Source of the DNA: Pseudoalteromonas luteoviolacea H33-S
GTDB taxonomy: Bacteria > Pseudomonadota > Gammaproteobacteria > Enterobacterales > Alteromonadaceae
Length of the DNA stretch: 64,000 nt
Direction of reading: 5' to 3'
NCBI RefSeq assembly: GCF_001625695.1
Contig: NZ_AUXY01000071.1
Span: forward strand, 124,001 to 188,000
This document shows positions 43,051 to 53,482 of the stretch, in pieces; positions within the stretch are counted from its first letter, which is position 1, and every line of letters starts with the position of its first letter. The position numbers and the translations under genes were made by a program. The notes beneath the pieces were generated by a model. The model searched no databases, had not been told where the DNA came from, and saw only the letters and a list, made by a program, of their open reading frames with translations.

Positions 43051-43435
43051 AATTCAGCTCCTTTTGAGATTCTGTCTAGCGTGTTTTGACTGCGAAGTTG
43101 TTCCTCTCAACCAAAAGCAGATAAAACGAACAGAGTAAATTAGCAAATTTCGGGCCACTCGGGTTTTATCGTTCCAGCAGCCATATAGGTGCGTATAAGC
43201 TCAGACCAAACAGGCAAACATTTGCCAGTCTTGCCATCGTATGCTTATTTTATTGCCGCGCTCCGTAGCGATATCGATAATTCCTGTTAAGTTTAAAGTG
43301 CGCAAATAAATCACGTACTGATTGCATCATGTAAGCCATTAAAAACAATCGCCAATAGGGCAGGGTACCTCGTTTAGTATTGTGATCTCAAAGGCCTTTC
43401 AGGACGCACAAGAATGCAAACGATGAGCGGAAAAT
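43051..43435. other. intergenic region, no gene supported
   Basis: About 385 bases. Two short minus-strand frames (starting MAYMMQSVRDLF and MARLANVCLFGL) lack ribosome-binding sites and are not claimed. Confidence 0.5.
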
Positions 43436-43472
43436 AAAAAGCCTGTACAGTGCATAGCTGTACAGGCTTTTT
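43436..43472. terminator. strong bidirectional terminator
   Basis: Perfect stem AGCCTGTACAG / CTGTACAGGCT with a seven-base loop, flanked by an A-run and a seven-T run. It ends the lectin-like gene on the minus strand. Confidence 0.88.
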
Positions 43473-43493
43473 TTATTGCTTAAGATAAGATAT

Positions 43494-45155
43494 TTACTGC
43501 TGAATACGGCGAATACTTAAGTTATCGCCACCATTACTGCTCACTTGCTGAACTAGGCTTACACCCGCAACATCGAGCACGTGTAAGGTTTCAAGCGTAT
43601 GTGCCGTTTCTGCATCTTTAGAGGTTTCTTCAGCTAACACGTAAAAGTGCTCGCCAATCTGGCCACCATTATGGTCAATATCGGCACTGAATAAGCTGTA
43701 GCCTTTTGCGCCTGCTTGGGTGTCGAGTGTACCGGTCGAGCCCGTGCTTGGGACAATCGCAATGTAAGATACTACTTCGGTGGTATGGCCTTCATTTAGC
43801 GTATCTTGCTCAAAGAATGCGGCTTTAAAGCCAGTTGTTGAAATATCTTTTACACGCGTTGCAATGGTGTGGCCACCTTCATAGGTTTGCACTTGTAAAA
43901 ATACATAGGGGTTAGCAGAAAATGCTTGTTCAAAGCTAATGCTGTCAAAGTTTTTAGTGCCAGATAACTCAAAACTGCCTACTTCTAATACGGTGCCATC
44001 GGCCATTGTATAGCGGCCTTGTTCCAGTGCCATGTAATCAAATGACTCTTTATTAGGGTGCACTTGATCGAGATAATTCCATTCTTTAAATGCCACTTCG
44101 AATGAAGTTGGAGACACATTTTGTAAGCGGTTTACACCACCATGGCCACCATTAAAGGTAGGCGCTGAAGTGAATACAGCGGGCGCATAAAAGTTTGTAT
44201 TGCCAAGGCCATAGGTGCGCCACGTGTGATCCAAGTCGTTCACAATGGTGTTAGAAAGCAAAGTAATTTTATTGTCTAACGCGCACGGGTCTTGGGTATA
44301 GCAAGCAACTGAGCTGTCGGTATTGGTCGCCAAATCGTTGATACGCAGTGGTAAAGTCGCCACTAAACACGTACCACCCGTGTTTGGGTTGAGCTTATAA
44401 AGCTCAGATTGATTTTGATGACCATGATCATTTATGACTGTACGGCTAATGAGCATGTCGCCATTTTGCGCAAGGGTCGCGCCTGTTACAGCAATTAAAT
44501 TATGGTCAGAAAGCTTGCTCATGCTGTAGTTTTGCGGATCGCTACGATCAATCAAGTACACAGCACTTGAAGTGACCAAATATAGTTCTTCATTTTTGAT
44601 CACAAGGTCACCGCGATACTCACCTTCAACACCGTCAAAGTGCATTAAGGTTGTTGCATTGCCGTTTGACTTATCAATGCTATACAGCTTGCTGTAGCTA
44701 TTGGCTAAAAGTTGGTCGCTTTGCGCATCATATGTCATACCAATCAATGACTTGGTAATACCGTCCACTCTGTGATGTGTTTTGGTTTCAAAATCGTAGT
44801 ACGCTAAGCGATTGTACTTAAATCGGTCACCCTGAACAGGGATCTGCGCAAGCACTTCTGCGGGCGCATCAAGTTCACTTAAATCCACTTTATATTCAAA
44901 TGGCATTGGTGAAGAGGTGTAGTACATACGTTTAAGCGTTGAATCGTAAGCCATCGCCGCTGAGCTAAATTCAGCCATAGACAATGCTTTGGCGGCCTTA
45001 TCTTGCTCTTGCAAGCTAAATAATACGCCTGGTGCACCGCGACCAGAGTTAATAGAAAACAACTCTCCCTCACAGCTATTTGCATTGGCAAAGGTTGAAA
45101 GTGTGGCTGTAGAAAGCGCATAAACCCAAAGTACAGAGTGTGGCATCTTAAGCAT
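43494..45155 (-). CDS. exported beta-propeller/lectin-like protein
   Basis: A 553-aa secreted protein (signal peptide ending FANA, about residue 25). The first 280 residues look like a beta-propeller (GMTYDAQSDQLLANSYSKLYSID, VYLIDRSDPQNYSMSKL). From about residue 310 the pattern F-x3-F-x-EWNYLDQVHPNKESFDYMALEQG resembles H-type-lectin-like modules found in other marine bacteria. No catalytic motif is seen. A role in surface carbohydrate binding is inferred. Confidence 0.7.
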   Translation of the reverse strand: MLKMPHSVLWVYALSTATLSTFANANSCEGELFSINSGRGAPGVLFSLQEQDKAAKALSMAEFSSAAMAYDSTLKRMYYTSSPMPFEYKVDLSELDAPAEVLAQIPVQGDRFKYNRLAYYDFETKTHHRVDGITKSLIGMTYDAQSDQLLANSYSKLYSIDKSNGNATTLMHFDGVEGEYRGDLVIKNEELYLVTSSAVYLIDRSDPQNYSMSKLSDHNLIAVTGATLAQNGDMLISRTVINDHGHQNQSELYKLNPNTGGTCLVATLPLRINDLATNTDSSVACYTQDPCALDNKITLLSNTIVNDLDHTWRTYGLGNTNFYAPAVFTSAPTFNGGHGGVNRLQNVSPTSFEVAFKEWNYLDQVHPNKESFDYMALEQGRYTMADGTVLEVGSFELSGTKNFDSISFEQAFSANPYVFLQVQTYEGGHTIATRVKDISTTGFKAAFFEQDTLNEGHTTEVVSYIAIVPSTGSTGTLDTQAGAKGYSLFSADIDHNGGQIGEHFYVLAEETSKDAETAHTLETLHVLDVAGVSLVQQVSSNGGDNLSIRRIQQ

Positions 45156-45648
45156 AATTAGAACCCTAATACATATCCTAAATTAATAAAATGACACAAA
45201 GAAATGACACATAATTTTAAGTTATGTGGGCCTTTATCCTGAAAGGTGAGTGCATCCATTATAACTTTGTAACCTTCACAGACTATGCCCAACTATTGTG
45301 CATAAGGCAATTGTTATAGCGAGTCACGTTCTTAAACGGTCTTTATAGAAGGGTTAGCGGTTAAGTCGTGCCTATATTGGGTAAATATGAACGATATAAA
45401 TGGCGTGTCTATATATGTTTTTATTCACTGTTCGTTGCAATGGCCGCTGGTGGTAATCCATATCAAGATTCGAGCACACTGCATTAGCGGTTCGTATCAA
45501 ACATGTCGGCAATCACAACATGGCCATTTTAACCAACTACAAGATCTATAAAACACTGAAATAGAATACTTTTTAAAAAGTAATCAAGCGCACTTGGCGC
45601 TCAATTATTTTCACTCGCTTGATAAGCCCACTGGCAGTTCAAGTTTAC
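45156..45648. other. intergenic region with dispersed repeat copy 2
   Basis: About 490 bases between the lectin-like gene and the NRPS gene. Copy 2 of the 22-base motif is at 45393-45414. No gene is supported. Confidence 0.5.
45393..45414 (+). repeat. dispersed 22-base motif, copy 2
   Basis: GATATAAATGGCGTGTCTAT plus AT; 18 of 22 positions match copy 1. GCCTA occurs shortly upstream in both, so the shared unit may be longer than 22 bases. Confidence 0.5.
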
Positions 45649-48600
45649 TTATATATCTACGTATGTATCCTCTAGATCGCCTTTTTGAGCTCGGCTGACA
45701 CTTCGCTCAATTAACCTTGCGACAAACCATACAAGCACCTCTGTTTGCCCTTTTAATATGCAACCTGTATCACAGATAGCTTCAAGCAACGCTTGTACAT
45801 TACCAGATAATAAGGCTTTTAAAGCTTCGCTACTGGTCATATGCAATTCACAATCAGCTATGCGACTCAGCTGTTCGCACTGACTATACGCTCGGCCATC
45901 TTTAACGACCAAAGTGACAGCGGCATTATTCGGTTTGAGGTAGATAGATATAGTCAGATCTGGCTGTGGCTTTGTTTCACTGGGTAAATAACCATTGAGG
46001 TAACGGACAAACCCTTCTCGCCAGCTTTTTAAACTTGGTAATTCGGTGTCTAGATCATCACACAAACCACTCATTTTTTGTTGTGAAGCTTGGCTTAATT
46101 GAGTGTTTACTTCTTTTTCGGATTCAATTAATGCATTAACCGTATAATCAATGTCTTCGTAGGTATGGGATGCTGAACATATAAAGCGTAACCGCCCACG
46201 CCCCTTTTCAACAATTGGGTAAGTCACAGCTAAGGTTTGCACTCCGCGTTGATACAAGCTTCGGACAATCGCATATAACTTGTCTTTGTCTCCAAAGTGG
46301 GGGGTAACTATCGGTCCATCCCCAGTGCCCAAGTCAAAACCTGCTTGCAATAGTTTTTGGCGCATATAACGCGTTCTATCCCAAAGCTGGGCCCGCATTG
46401 AATCATTGTTTTGCAAGATGCGCAAAGACGCCAGTGCCGCAGCGATATCCGCTGGACTAATAGATGCTTGGAAAATATAAGCTCTCGATGCCGACTTTAG
46501 TAAATTGACGTGCTGTTCACTGGCAGCAATCACACCGCCAATGCTCCCCATCGCTTTACTTAAAGTCGTCATGATAAAATCAACTTGATCGCTAACACCT
46601 TGCTCTGCACATACACCGGCTCCTTTGTCGCCATAAAAGCCAAAAGAATGGGCTTCATCTACTAATACCAATGCACCATATTGCTTAGCCGTTTTTACGA
46701 TATCTGCAACAGGCGCGGTGCCCTCACCCATACTATATACGCTTTCTAATACTACTAACGTTGTGCGATATGCCGATTGCTCTTGCGCTAATACATTTGC
46801 TAAATCGTCTTTATCATTGTGTTTAAAAGTGCGGATCGTGGCCCCGCTGAGTCTTGCTCCGTCAACAATTGAGGCGTGACAAAGCTGATCGATAACCACG
46901 ATGTCATTAGCACTCAATATACCAGATATGGCACCCAGGTTTGCCGTATACCCGGTCGGAAAAAGGCAGGCACTGTCTTTACCAACCAATTTTGCAAACT
47001 CTTTCTCAAATTCAACGTGTTGATCCGTCATACCTGTAGCGGCGGCTGAGATCCCCATACCCGTGCCGTAATTGTGCAGTGCATCAGTCGCATGCTCAAT
47101 AACCTGAGGGTCACGGTTAAGTCCAAAGTATAAGTTCGTAGACCAAATTATTGATTCGCGTTGCTCATCGTTATAACTATCTCCAATGAGACCTTTGGAC
47201 GCGCTCCCTGTACGCAAAACTTTTCCGTATGGATTTATCCCTAAGCGATTTACCATACTCAATATTGCCTCAACAAATAGACTTTTATCGTCTATGCTCC
47301 AAGCTTGTGCGCTTGCACAGCCAAATGTTGGATGACTAGACTGCAATAGCGTTTGAAACTGGCTCAGAGTTTCGCTGGTATGTGGCATTTTTTCTTTGGG
47401 AGAGTTGGCTTGTTCAGCCAATAAGTGGCTAGCCAGCAAAGCGGTTGTTGGAAACGTTAATATCAATGCAGGGGTTAAAGATGTGCTAAATGCTTTGTTT
47501 AGCCTGCTTGCAAGCTCCAGCAAATTCAATGAGTCTACGCCAAGGCTTTCAAAGCTTGCATTATCATCGATAAGCAGGCCATCTTTAATACCTAAAAGCG
47601 TTGCAACCACTTGCTGAATACGCGCGATCATGTCTGCATTTTGGCCTGACACAATGCGCTCATTCTTAGCCAAAGGTTGGGTTAGATTTGCAGCCCTGAC
47701 TTGCGCCAAGCTGGGCAGCTTGCTGCGGTCTAATTTCTCATTGGGTAAAAGTGGTAAGCAGTCTAGGGACATAAACAAGTGTGGTACCATGTATTTTGGT
47801 AATCGTGCTAGCAGCAATGACTTTAACGCCTCATGATCTAGTGCTTCAGGCTTTTCTACAATATACGCCACAAGTAACTTTTGCCCAGTATCGCTTTCTA
47901 GCGCGCTCACCGCGGCTGCATGTATAAATGGTATCGATTCTAAAGTCGACTCAATTTCACCCAGTTCGATCCTAAATCCTCTGATCTTAACCTGTTGATC
48001 TATTCGCCCTAAAAACTCTATTTCTCCGGCGTCGGTCCAACGGCACAAATCACCTGTTCTGTATAACCTTTGTTTAGGCGCCAAATGCTCGATGTTAAGT
48101 TCAACAAATCGTTCAAGCGTCTGTTTATCATCATTTAAATAGCCTCTGGCTAACTTATCGCCACCCAAAAAAAGCTCTCCAGCCATGCCCTGACTCACAG
48201 GCTTGAGGGCGTCATCTAGAATATAGGCAATTGAATTTTCGACAGGCTTTCCGATAGTGATGGTTTGCGCTCCCACATCAACGTCTTTAAGTGTTGAAAA
48301 TACAGTGTCTTCTGTCGGGCCATAGGCATTAACTACACGAGGTCTAGGAGTAAGTGCATGCACTTTATTAACTAATGAGAGCTTGAGTGCTTCACCCCCA
48401 AAAACAATACATTCGATATTGTTTGGCAAAGCTCCTGAGTTGAGTATGGTATGCATTGATGAGGGCACCATGACGCAGGCTTTAACTCGATTTGCATGTG
48501 GTAAGGTCATCAATCCGAGCGCATTTTCAGCCAGTATAACGGTTCCACCCAGTGATAATGTGCCCAACGTTTCCATCACTGATGTATCAAAACACACTGA

Positions 48601-49218
48601 CGCAGCAGCCAGCACACCTTGCAATTCTGTTGGACCAAATACACAACTAAGCGCTTTACTCATTGCGACCAAGCTGTGATGTTCAACAGCAACACCTTTA
48701 GGATTGCCTGTTGAACCAGAGGTATAGATCACATACGCCAAATCATCGTGGTTTATATCTATTTCTGGTTCTATACACTGTTGAGATAAGTCGAGAGTAT
48801 CTAAACGAATACGCGTTTTGACTTTTGCACACAATGTAGCTGTGTTATCACTATCAACAATCGCAGCCTGAGCACCTGAATGAGATAGCATGTACTCCAC
48901 ACGACTTGTCGGGTAGTTCGGGTCAAGAGGTATATAAGCACAACCTGCTTTGTGTATGCCAATCATCGCCGCTATCAGTTGCCACTTTCTTGCCATACAC
49001 ACTGCTATCAGCGAGTCTCTGGGAATATTCTGTGCTTCAATTTCAGCTGCAATTATCCAAGCTGCAAGCATCAGCTTTTCATAACTGATCTCCTCTATCC
49101 CATCTATTATTGCGATACGATGAGGCACCTGTTGTGATTGCCAGTGTATCAGCTCATACACGGTCTGATGATCAGAGTGAACAACATCACTCACCAAACT
49201 ATTTTTTGCCTTCTGCAT
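45649..49218 (-). CDS. orphan NRPS: adenylation, carrier, alpha-oxoamine synthase and SCP2-like domains
   Basis: A single 1189-aa megaenzyme. Adenylation domain at about residues 20-505: YTSGSTGNPKG, NAYGPTE, YRTGD, GRIDQQVKIRG, and Lys495 in NEKLDR. The pocket code reads D211-T-M-V-V-G-A-V-F-K; Asp at the first site implies an amino acid, but I cannot name it. Carrier domain at about 530-605 with phosphopantetheine Ser563 (LGVDSLNL). PLP-dependent alpha-oxoamine synthase at about 685-1035 with DEAHSFG and Schiff-base Lys888 (SKAMGSIGG). An SCP2-like lipid-binding domain ends the protein (about 1085-1170). The chain would load an acid, condense it with decarboxylation and release an alpha-aminoketone. 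No tailoring genes flank it. Confidence 0.85.
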   Translation of the reverse strand: MQKAKNSLVSDVVHSDHQTVYELIHWQSQQVPHRIAIIDGIEEISYEKLMLAAWIIAAEIEAQNIPRDSLIAVCMARKWQLIAAMIGIHKAGCAYIPLDPNYPTSRVEYMLSHSGAQAAIVDSDNTATLCAKVKTRIRLDTLDLSQQCIEPEIDINHDDLAYVIYTSGSTGNPKGVAVEHHSLVAMSKALSCVFGPTELQGVLAAASVCFDTSVMETLGTLSLGGTVILAENALGLMTLPHANRVKACVMVPSSMHTILNSGALPNNIECIVFGGEALKLSLVNKVHALTPRPRVVNAYGPTEDTVFSTLKDVDVGAQTITIGKPVENSIAYILDDALKPVSQGMAGELFLGGDKLARGYLNDDKQTLERFVELNIEHLAPKQRLYRTGDLCRWTDAGEIEFLGRIDQQVKIRGFRIELGEIESTLESIPFIHAAAVSALESDTGQKLLVAYIVEKPEALDHEALKSLLLARLPKYMVPHLFMSLDCLPLLPNEKLDRSKLPSLAQVRAANLTQPLAKNERIVSGQNADMIARIQQVVATLLGIKDGLLIDDNASFESLGVDSLNLLELASRLNKAFSTSLTPALILTFPTTALLASHLLAEQANSPKEKMPHTSETLSQFQTLLQSSHPTFGCASAQAWSIDDKSLFVEAILSMVNRLGINPYGKVLRTGSASKGLIGDSYNDEQRESIIWSTNLYFGLNRDPQVIEHATDALHNYGTGMGISAAATGMTDQHVEFEKEFAKLVGKDSACLFPTGYTANLGAISGILSANDIVVIDQLCHASIVDGARLSGATIRTFKHNDKDDLANVLAQEQSAYRTTLVVLESVYSMGEGTAPVADIVKTAKQYGALVLVDEAHSFGFYGDKGAGVCAEQGVSDQVDFIMTTLSKAMGSIGGVIAASEQHVNLLKSASRAYIFQASISPADIAAALASLRILQNNDSMRAQLWDRTRYMRQKLLQAGFDLGTGDGPIVTPHFGDKDKLYAIVRSLYQRGVQTLAVTYPIVEKGRGRLRFICSASHTYEDIDYTVNALIESEKEVNTQLSQASQQKMSGLCDDLDTELPSLKSWREGFVRYLNGYLPSETKPQPDLTISIYLKPNNAAVTLVVKDGRAYSQCEQLSRIADCELHMTSSEALKALLSGNVQALLEAICDTGCILKGQTEVLVWFVARLIERSVSRAQKGDLEDTYVDI

Positions 49219-49446
49219 TTGCGTTTCCTTCTATTATTTTTGTTGATTTAATTATTATCAAACTGGGTATAAAAGGTATCAGAATGCGCTGTCAATTACG
49301 CACAAGTAATTTGGGAATAAAAGTGTTAGGGTCGTAACAAGTGACTGTTCTTGCATTTACAATGGTACAGTTAATGTAAGTCCGACAGTGCCGGTAAATT
49401 GCAAATACACTGCATCCGCTCAATTCATACTTTAGCCATGTCCGTA

Positions 49447-49700
49447 CAGGTAGTATCGAAAAATGAAAAAACCAGACTAAGCTGGCTTTTCATACGATTT
49501 AAACGGGTTAACTTCGAGGTTTTACATCTATAAGCCCAGTAAATTATGGCTGTCACCAATTCAATTTTGAGGCTGCTAAGAATGCGTGCAAAGAGTTTTA
49601 GTTGGATGCTGCGCATACACGAGGCTGAAACAGTGGCTTGGTTACCTTTAAATACCTTGAGGGCGGTGCGACGAATATGAAAGCAAGCGCCATGTTGTGA
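49447..49700 (-). mobile_element. insertion-sequence remnant, copy 2 of the 93-base repeat plus a transposase-like scrap
   Basis: 49447-49538 matches the repeat at 42024. Upstream on the minus strand, a frame up to 49700 contains RRTALKVFKGNQATVS and LKLFARILSSLKIELV, which look like a transposase C-terminal part but are not long enough to assign to a family. No ends or full transposase remain. Confidence 0.45.
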
Positions 49701-49726
49701 CACATGACGTTTGCTTAGAGGCGATG

Positions 49727-51079
49727 TTAAAGCATCGTCTTTACTTGCTCTGGCAGCGCAAGCTGCTCAATAGACAGCTCCGGCTGGATTGGTGTCATTT
49801 GTTGATTACCGCTTGGGCGAGTAAGAATAAATCGTGGTGAAATCATCTGAAGCTGACTGTGAGTTAAATGCATAAATTGAATGCCACCACTTTGCGTGCT
49901 TCGGCCACCAGTTGGTTTACCAATTAGCTGAGCAAACTGGTGATCTTGCACTGTATTGGCAAACACAATAGACGATGAATAAGTGCCCGTACCAATCAGA
50001 AGTGATGTTTTGCCACGATAGAAATTAGGTAAGTGCGTTTCCGGTTCGATTAAACGGGTGTTTTCGCCTTGCTCAATAGCGCCAACGAGTTGACCTGGAT
50101 CTCTGTATTTTAGTAGCACTTTTGAACGGTAAGTAGAAAAGTGACGATACGGTTTATCCGCGATGTAGCGCATAATACCTGCCATCCACATATCATCATT
50201 ACCACCGCCATTGCGGCTAATATCAATAATTAAATGATTAATTTGTTTCTCTTTTATTTCCGTAAATACAGAGTCCATGTAGTTTAAAAACTGTTTGAAG
50301 TCATCCCAAGCAAACGTGTTTACCTGGAGAACCGCTGTTTTATCGTGGTAAGAAACATTAAATTCATCTGAGAACGACGATTTGGCCAGCGCGGTTGGGA
50401 TGGCAGCTTTTGCATCGAGCGTCACATGTTTTGTTTTATTGTTTTGCTGATACTCGATTTTAAATGATGTTTGTGGACCAAAGGTCATATAAAACAAACG
50501 GTTAAACTGGCTTTGTAATACATCTTTGCGAAATGCGAGTGTATCACCGTGTGTATTTACAAGTAATTGCTTTAACAGTGTTTCTGCGTCTGTGCCATTA
50601 ATAGACTGTATTTTTGCGCTTCGATACTTGCTACTTTGCTCGCCTAGATCGCGGGCTATGTAGAGACCATCATCTTTAATGTTCACTTCAAAAGGGAATA
50701 GTGTTACGCCTTGGGTTATCCACTCTCTCCACTGAGAAGATGAACCATGACCCACTTTTAAATGCCCATCAGCAAGCATTGAATTAAGCGGCGCTATTTT
50801 TTGCCAAAATGCCATTGCAGTCATCGGTGTACCTAACTCGGTTTTTATTCGCGTGACGGTGTCATAGAACTTATCTACATCCTGCACACTGTGTGATAAA
50901 TCGGGGTGAGTTTGGTGCAACCAATTGAACCATTGATCAAAATCTTCACTGGCTTGCTTTGGCGAAATGGTATGTTGCAGAGCGTGTGTAGTATTACTGC
51001 TTGCTAGGGAATTTGCCGAAAAAATACTGATACATGAAGCGGCTGTAAGCGCGCACATTATTTTTAAAACTTTAATCAT
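49727..51079 (-). CDS. S41-family peptidase-like exported protein
   Basis: A 450-aa protein with signal peptide (ending SLAS, about residue 27). The N-terminal part is a helical cap (DFDQWFNWLHQTHPDL), and the C-terminal half is an S41/Tsp core: NHLIIDISRNGGGNDDMW, then the nucleophile region GTGTYSSSIVFANTV and GRSTQSGG. There is no obvious PDZ insertion, as in the C-terminal-processing-protease subfamily without PDZ. Substrates are unknown. AGGAAT precedes the ATG. Confidence 0.8.
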   Translation of the reverse strand: MIKVLKIMCALTAASCISIFSANSLASSNTTHALQHTISPKQASEDFDQWFNWLHQTHPDLSHSVQDVDKFYDTVTRIKTELGTPMTAMAFWQKIAPLNSMLADGHLKVGHGSSSQWREWITQGVTLFPFEVNIKDDGLYIARDLGEQSSKYRSAKIQSINGTDAETLLKQLLVNTHGDTLAFRKDVLQSQFNRLFYMTFGPQTSFKIEYQQNNKTKHVTLDAKAAIPTALAKSSFSDEFNVSYHDKTAVLQVNTFAWDDFKQFLNYMDSVFTEIKEKQINHLIIDISRNGGGNDDMWMAGIMRYIADKPYRHFSTYRSKVLLKYRDPGQLVGAIEQGENTRLIEPETHLPNFYRGKTSLLIGTGTYSSSIVFANTVQDHQFAQLIGKPTGGRSTQSGGIQFMHLTHSQLQMISPRFILTRPSGNQQMTPIQPELSIEQLALPEQVKTML

Positions 51080-51902
51080 TGAGGCGTTATTCCTTTTATT
51101 CTTATTAATGCTTAGTTTGACGCATCACAATCACAAAAGGTTTAAATTTATTTTAGTTATTAAAATAATGATGTTTTAACTTTGATGATTGATAAGCGCG
51201 AAAATTAATTTCTTATAGTCATATTTAAGGAGTGACGAGCGGCCTAATACTTGTCAGCTTATTATCCCATTGGAGCGGTTATTTTGTATGTTTTTACCTT
51301 TAATGGTACGCACTTCTAATTTAGTGAGTCGTCACTTTAAACCGTCGATGGCAGCGCGCCCAGACTGAATTGACCGATAAATCAGGCTCAGTAAATCCAC
51401 GTATTGATTCGCGAGGGGGGTGAGATAGCTTGAAATTACATCACATATTTTAATCTTTTCGATGTGAACGCTTTTTCATCAAACTTTAGTCTTATACGTT
51501 TCATTTTTAAATCAGAGTTTTGCAATTAACAAGAGCAAGTAAAGTGGGGCCTCCATTGGCATTGCTATGTGTACTTTTCTTTTATAAATCAATTTATAAG
51601 ATAAGTAAGACTTTTATCTATTAGGTGTAGCAAGGGGTCAATTCCGGTCGATAGATACGGTGTTTATTCAGCTAATAGGTTAGTGCTGCTTACTTGAGTT
51701 CCTCGATTGGGTGTGTGAGCATGTCGCGGCTTGCATGACTGAATTGATCACTGTAGTGATGGAATATTACGTACTTAGTCTGTTGAATATAACTCTCTAA
51801 TTATGAATTTATTGGTAAGAGGCGGTAAAGTAACTCACCTCGCTATTTGGCTAATTACAGCAAAGACAAGCACACGTAAAATATGGAAAAAAGGATGCGT
51901 AT
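51080..51902. other. long intergenic region, no gene seen
   Basis: About 820 bases between divergent genes. A few short frames without ribosome-binding sites are present. The GAATTGACCGATAAATCAGG region near 51367 and the stretch near 51720 may be remains of a mobile element, but I found no second copy in the window. Confidence 0.45.
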
Positions 51903-53468
51903 ATGGAATTTAAAGACACGGCGGGGCATTTTTTAAAAAGTGCCTCCAAACATGGATTGTTTGCCCTTGCTTTGGCTGGGGTGAGTTTTACTTCTGTGGG
52001 TGGTGAAGGACACTCTGCCGCACAGCAACACCAACTGGATAAGCTAGATAGTGAGTTACCCCACGTATTATCTATTAGTACCTCTTCTTCACCAATCGTT
52101 CCGCCAGAAGAAAAGCTGGGTGTGTATGTCGTTGACCAAGGTCAAGGTCTAGACACTGGGTGCACGTTTAGTAGTGGTGGTCCGCTTGTTATTCAGCTCG
52201 AAGTCCCTCAGGTTGTGAACAGTGCAGTACTCGACAACCAAGGTTATTTATTAGACCCAGGTAAATTGGTTGGTAATGGCATGTTGGGGGCAACGGCAAC
52301 CTTGAGCTTACCTGTGTATGATATCGACAGTAGTGCCAATATACCTGGAGTTAATCCTGAGGTTGATGACTTATATTTTAATGGTCGTTTTAAAAAAACC
52401 TTAATTGGGCAGGACAGCCAATGGACTGATGATGTCATCTCTATCCCCATAGAAGAGATTAAATTTGGCCAAATCAATGAAATAAAAATAGATATAGATA
52501 CTGCTAATGCCGGTGACAACTGGTGTATGTCGGTTGATTGGGTGGCAATTGAATTTGAAGTAGCAGCACCGTATGTACTTGCCCACGGGATCAGTGCAGA
52601 CTCATCCACTTGGGATGACGACGCTGCAACAGGTGTACTGGCATATTTAGACGAGCAAGGTATTTTATACGATAGATTTAGCCTAGTTGCCAACGGGACA
52701 AGTGCGGGCAATGCTGCATTATTACAAGGCCACATTCGCGACTTTTTGGAGCCGCTTAAAGCCGATAAGGTACATATTATTGCGCACAGTAAAGGAGGTT
52801 TGGATAGCCAAGCTTTACAAGCACTCGCCCCACCGTTTGATATTTTAAGTTTGTCGACACTATCGACTCCGCATTTGGGATCTGTGGCAGCGGATCTATC
52901 CATCATTCAAAAAACATCGGCTAATCGGTATCAAAACATTGGCGATGATCCGAATGGTTATGCCGCGAAATATGTCAATACGTGGACGTTTGGACAGGGA
53001 CCTCAAAACCCAGGCCTTGGAGATTTAACCACCCAACGAGCATTGCAAGCAATTGCCTCTGGGGTGCGTGGTAATATCAGTAAAACCTTTACCATTGGCG
53101 CTGATGCAGATTTAAATGGCGATAACGACCTGACCACCAATGAGTCCGCAGGGTTGTTCCCCGGTATAGCGCACTATGGTGCAGAGCGCGCATGGCGAGT
53201 GTTAAGAGACTTTTCTTCTGCACACACAGTAGAAATTGTTACTAAAAGACTGCCTGCGCGGCCAAAGAAACGGAGCCGCACCATCACTATTTTGAAATAT
53301 GCTGCGACCTCATCTATTCAACCGCAAAATAATGATATTGTTGTGACGTTAAACAGTGCAAACCCCAACTATGGCCAAGCGATAGGCAATGTAATGGCGA
53401 ATCATTCAACGTTAAAAAATGCACAAAACATTACTCGCATAGTTAACAACACAATACATCTTAAATAA
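51903..53468 (+). CDS. exported alpha/beta-hydrolase lipase
   Basis: 521 aa. A hydrophobic segment (GLFALALAGVSFTS) serves as an export signal. A beta-rich N-terminal module of about 190 residues precedes the hydrolase domain. The latter has the oxyanion motif VLAHGISADSSTW and nucleophile elbow HIIAHSKGG (GxSxG variant AHSKG), with LSTLSTPHLGS after it as in triacylglycerol lipases. Catalytic His is probably in PGIAHYGAER. It is 14 bases upstream of the next gene, so they form an operon and may act together outside the cell. Confidence 0.8.
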   Translation: MEFKDTAGHFLKSASKHGLFALALAGVSFTSVGGEGHSAAQQHQLDKLDSELPHVLSISTSSSPIVPPEEKLGVYVVDQGQGLDTGCTFSSGGPLVIQLEVPQVVNSAVLDNQGYLLDPGKLVGNGMLGATATLSLPVYDIDSSANIPGVNPEVDDLYFNGRFKKTLIGQDSQWTDDVISIPIEEIKFGQINEIKIDIDTANAGDNWCMSVDWVAIEFEVAAPYVLAHGISADSSTWDDDAATGVLAYLDEQGILYDRFSLVANGTSAGNAALLQGHIRDFLEPLKADKVHIIAHSKGGLDSQALQALAPPFDILSLSTLSTPHLGSVAADLSIIQKTSANRYQNIGDDPNGYAAKYVNTWTFGQGPQNPGLGDLTTQRALQAIASGVRGNISKTFTIGADADLNGDNDLTTNESAGLFPGIAHYGAERAWRVLRDFSSAHTVEIVTKRLPARPKKRSRTITILKYAATSSIQPQNNDIVVTLNSANPNYGQAIGNVMANHSTLKNAQNITRIVNNTIHLK

Positions 53469-53482
53469 AAAGGATTTGAAAG

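Noticed and set aside
43051..43435. Two short minus-strand frames (29 and 23 residues) near the lectin-like gene
   Set aside because: No ribosome-binding site and no resemblance to the leader peptides found elsewhere.
49425..49703. A 92-aa protein-coding gene on the minus strand
   Set aside because: The 3' part is the 93-base repeat with its terminator-like hairpin and the rest is a transposase-like scrap; no ribosome-binding site. Treated as an element remnant.
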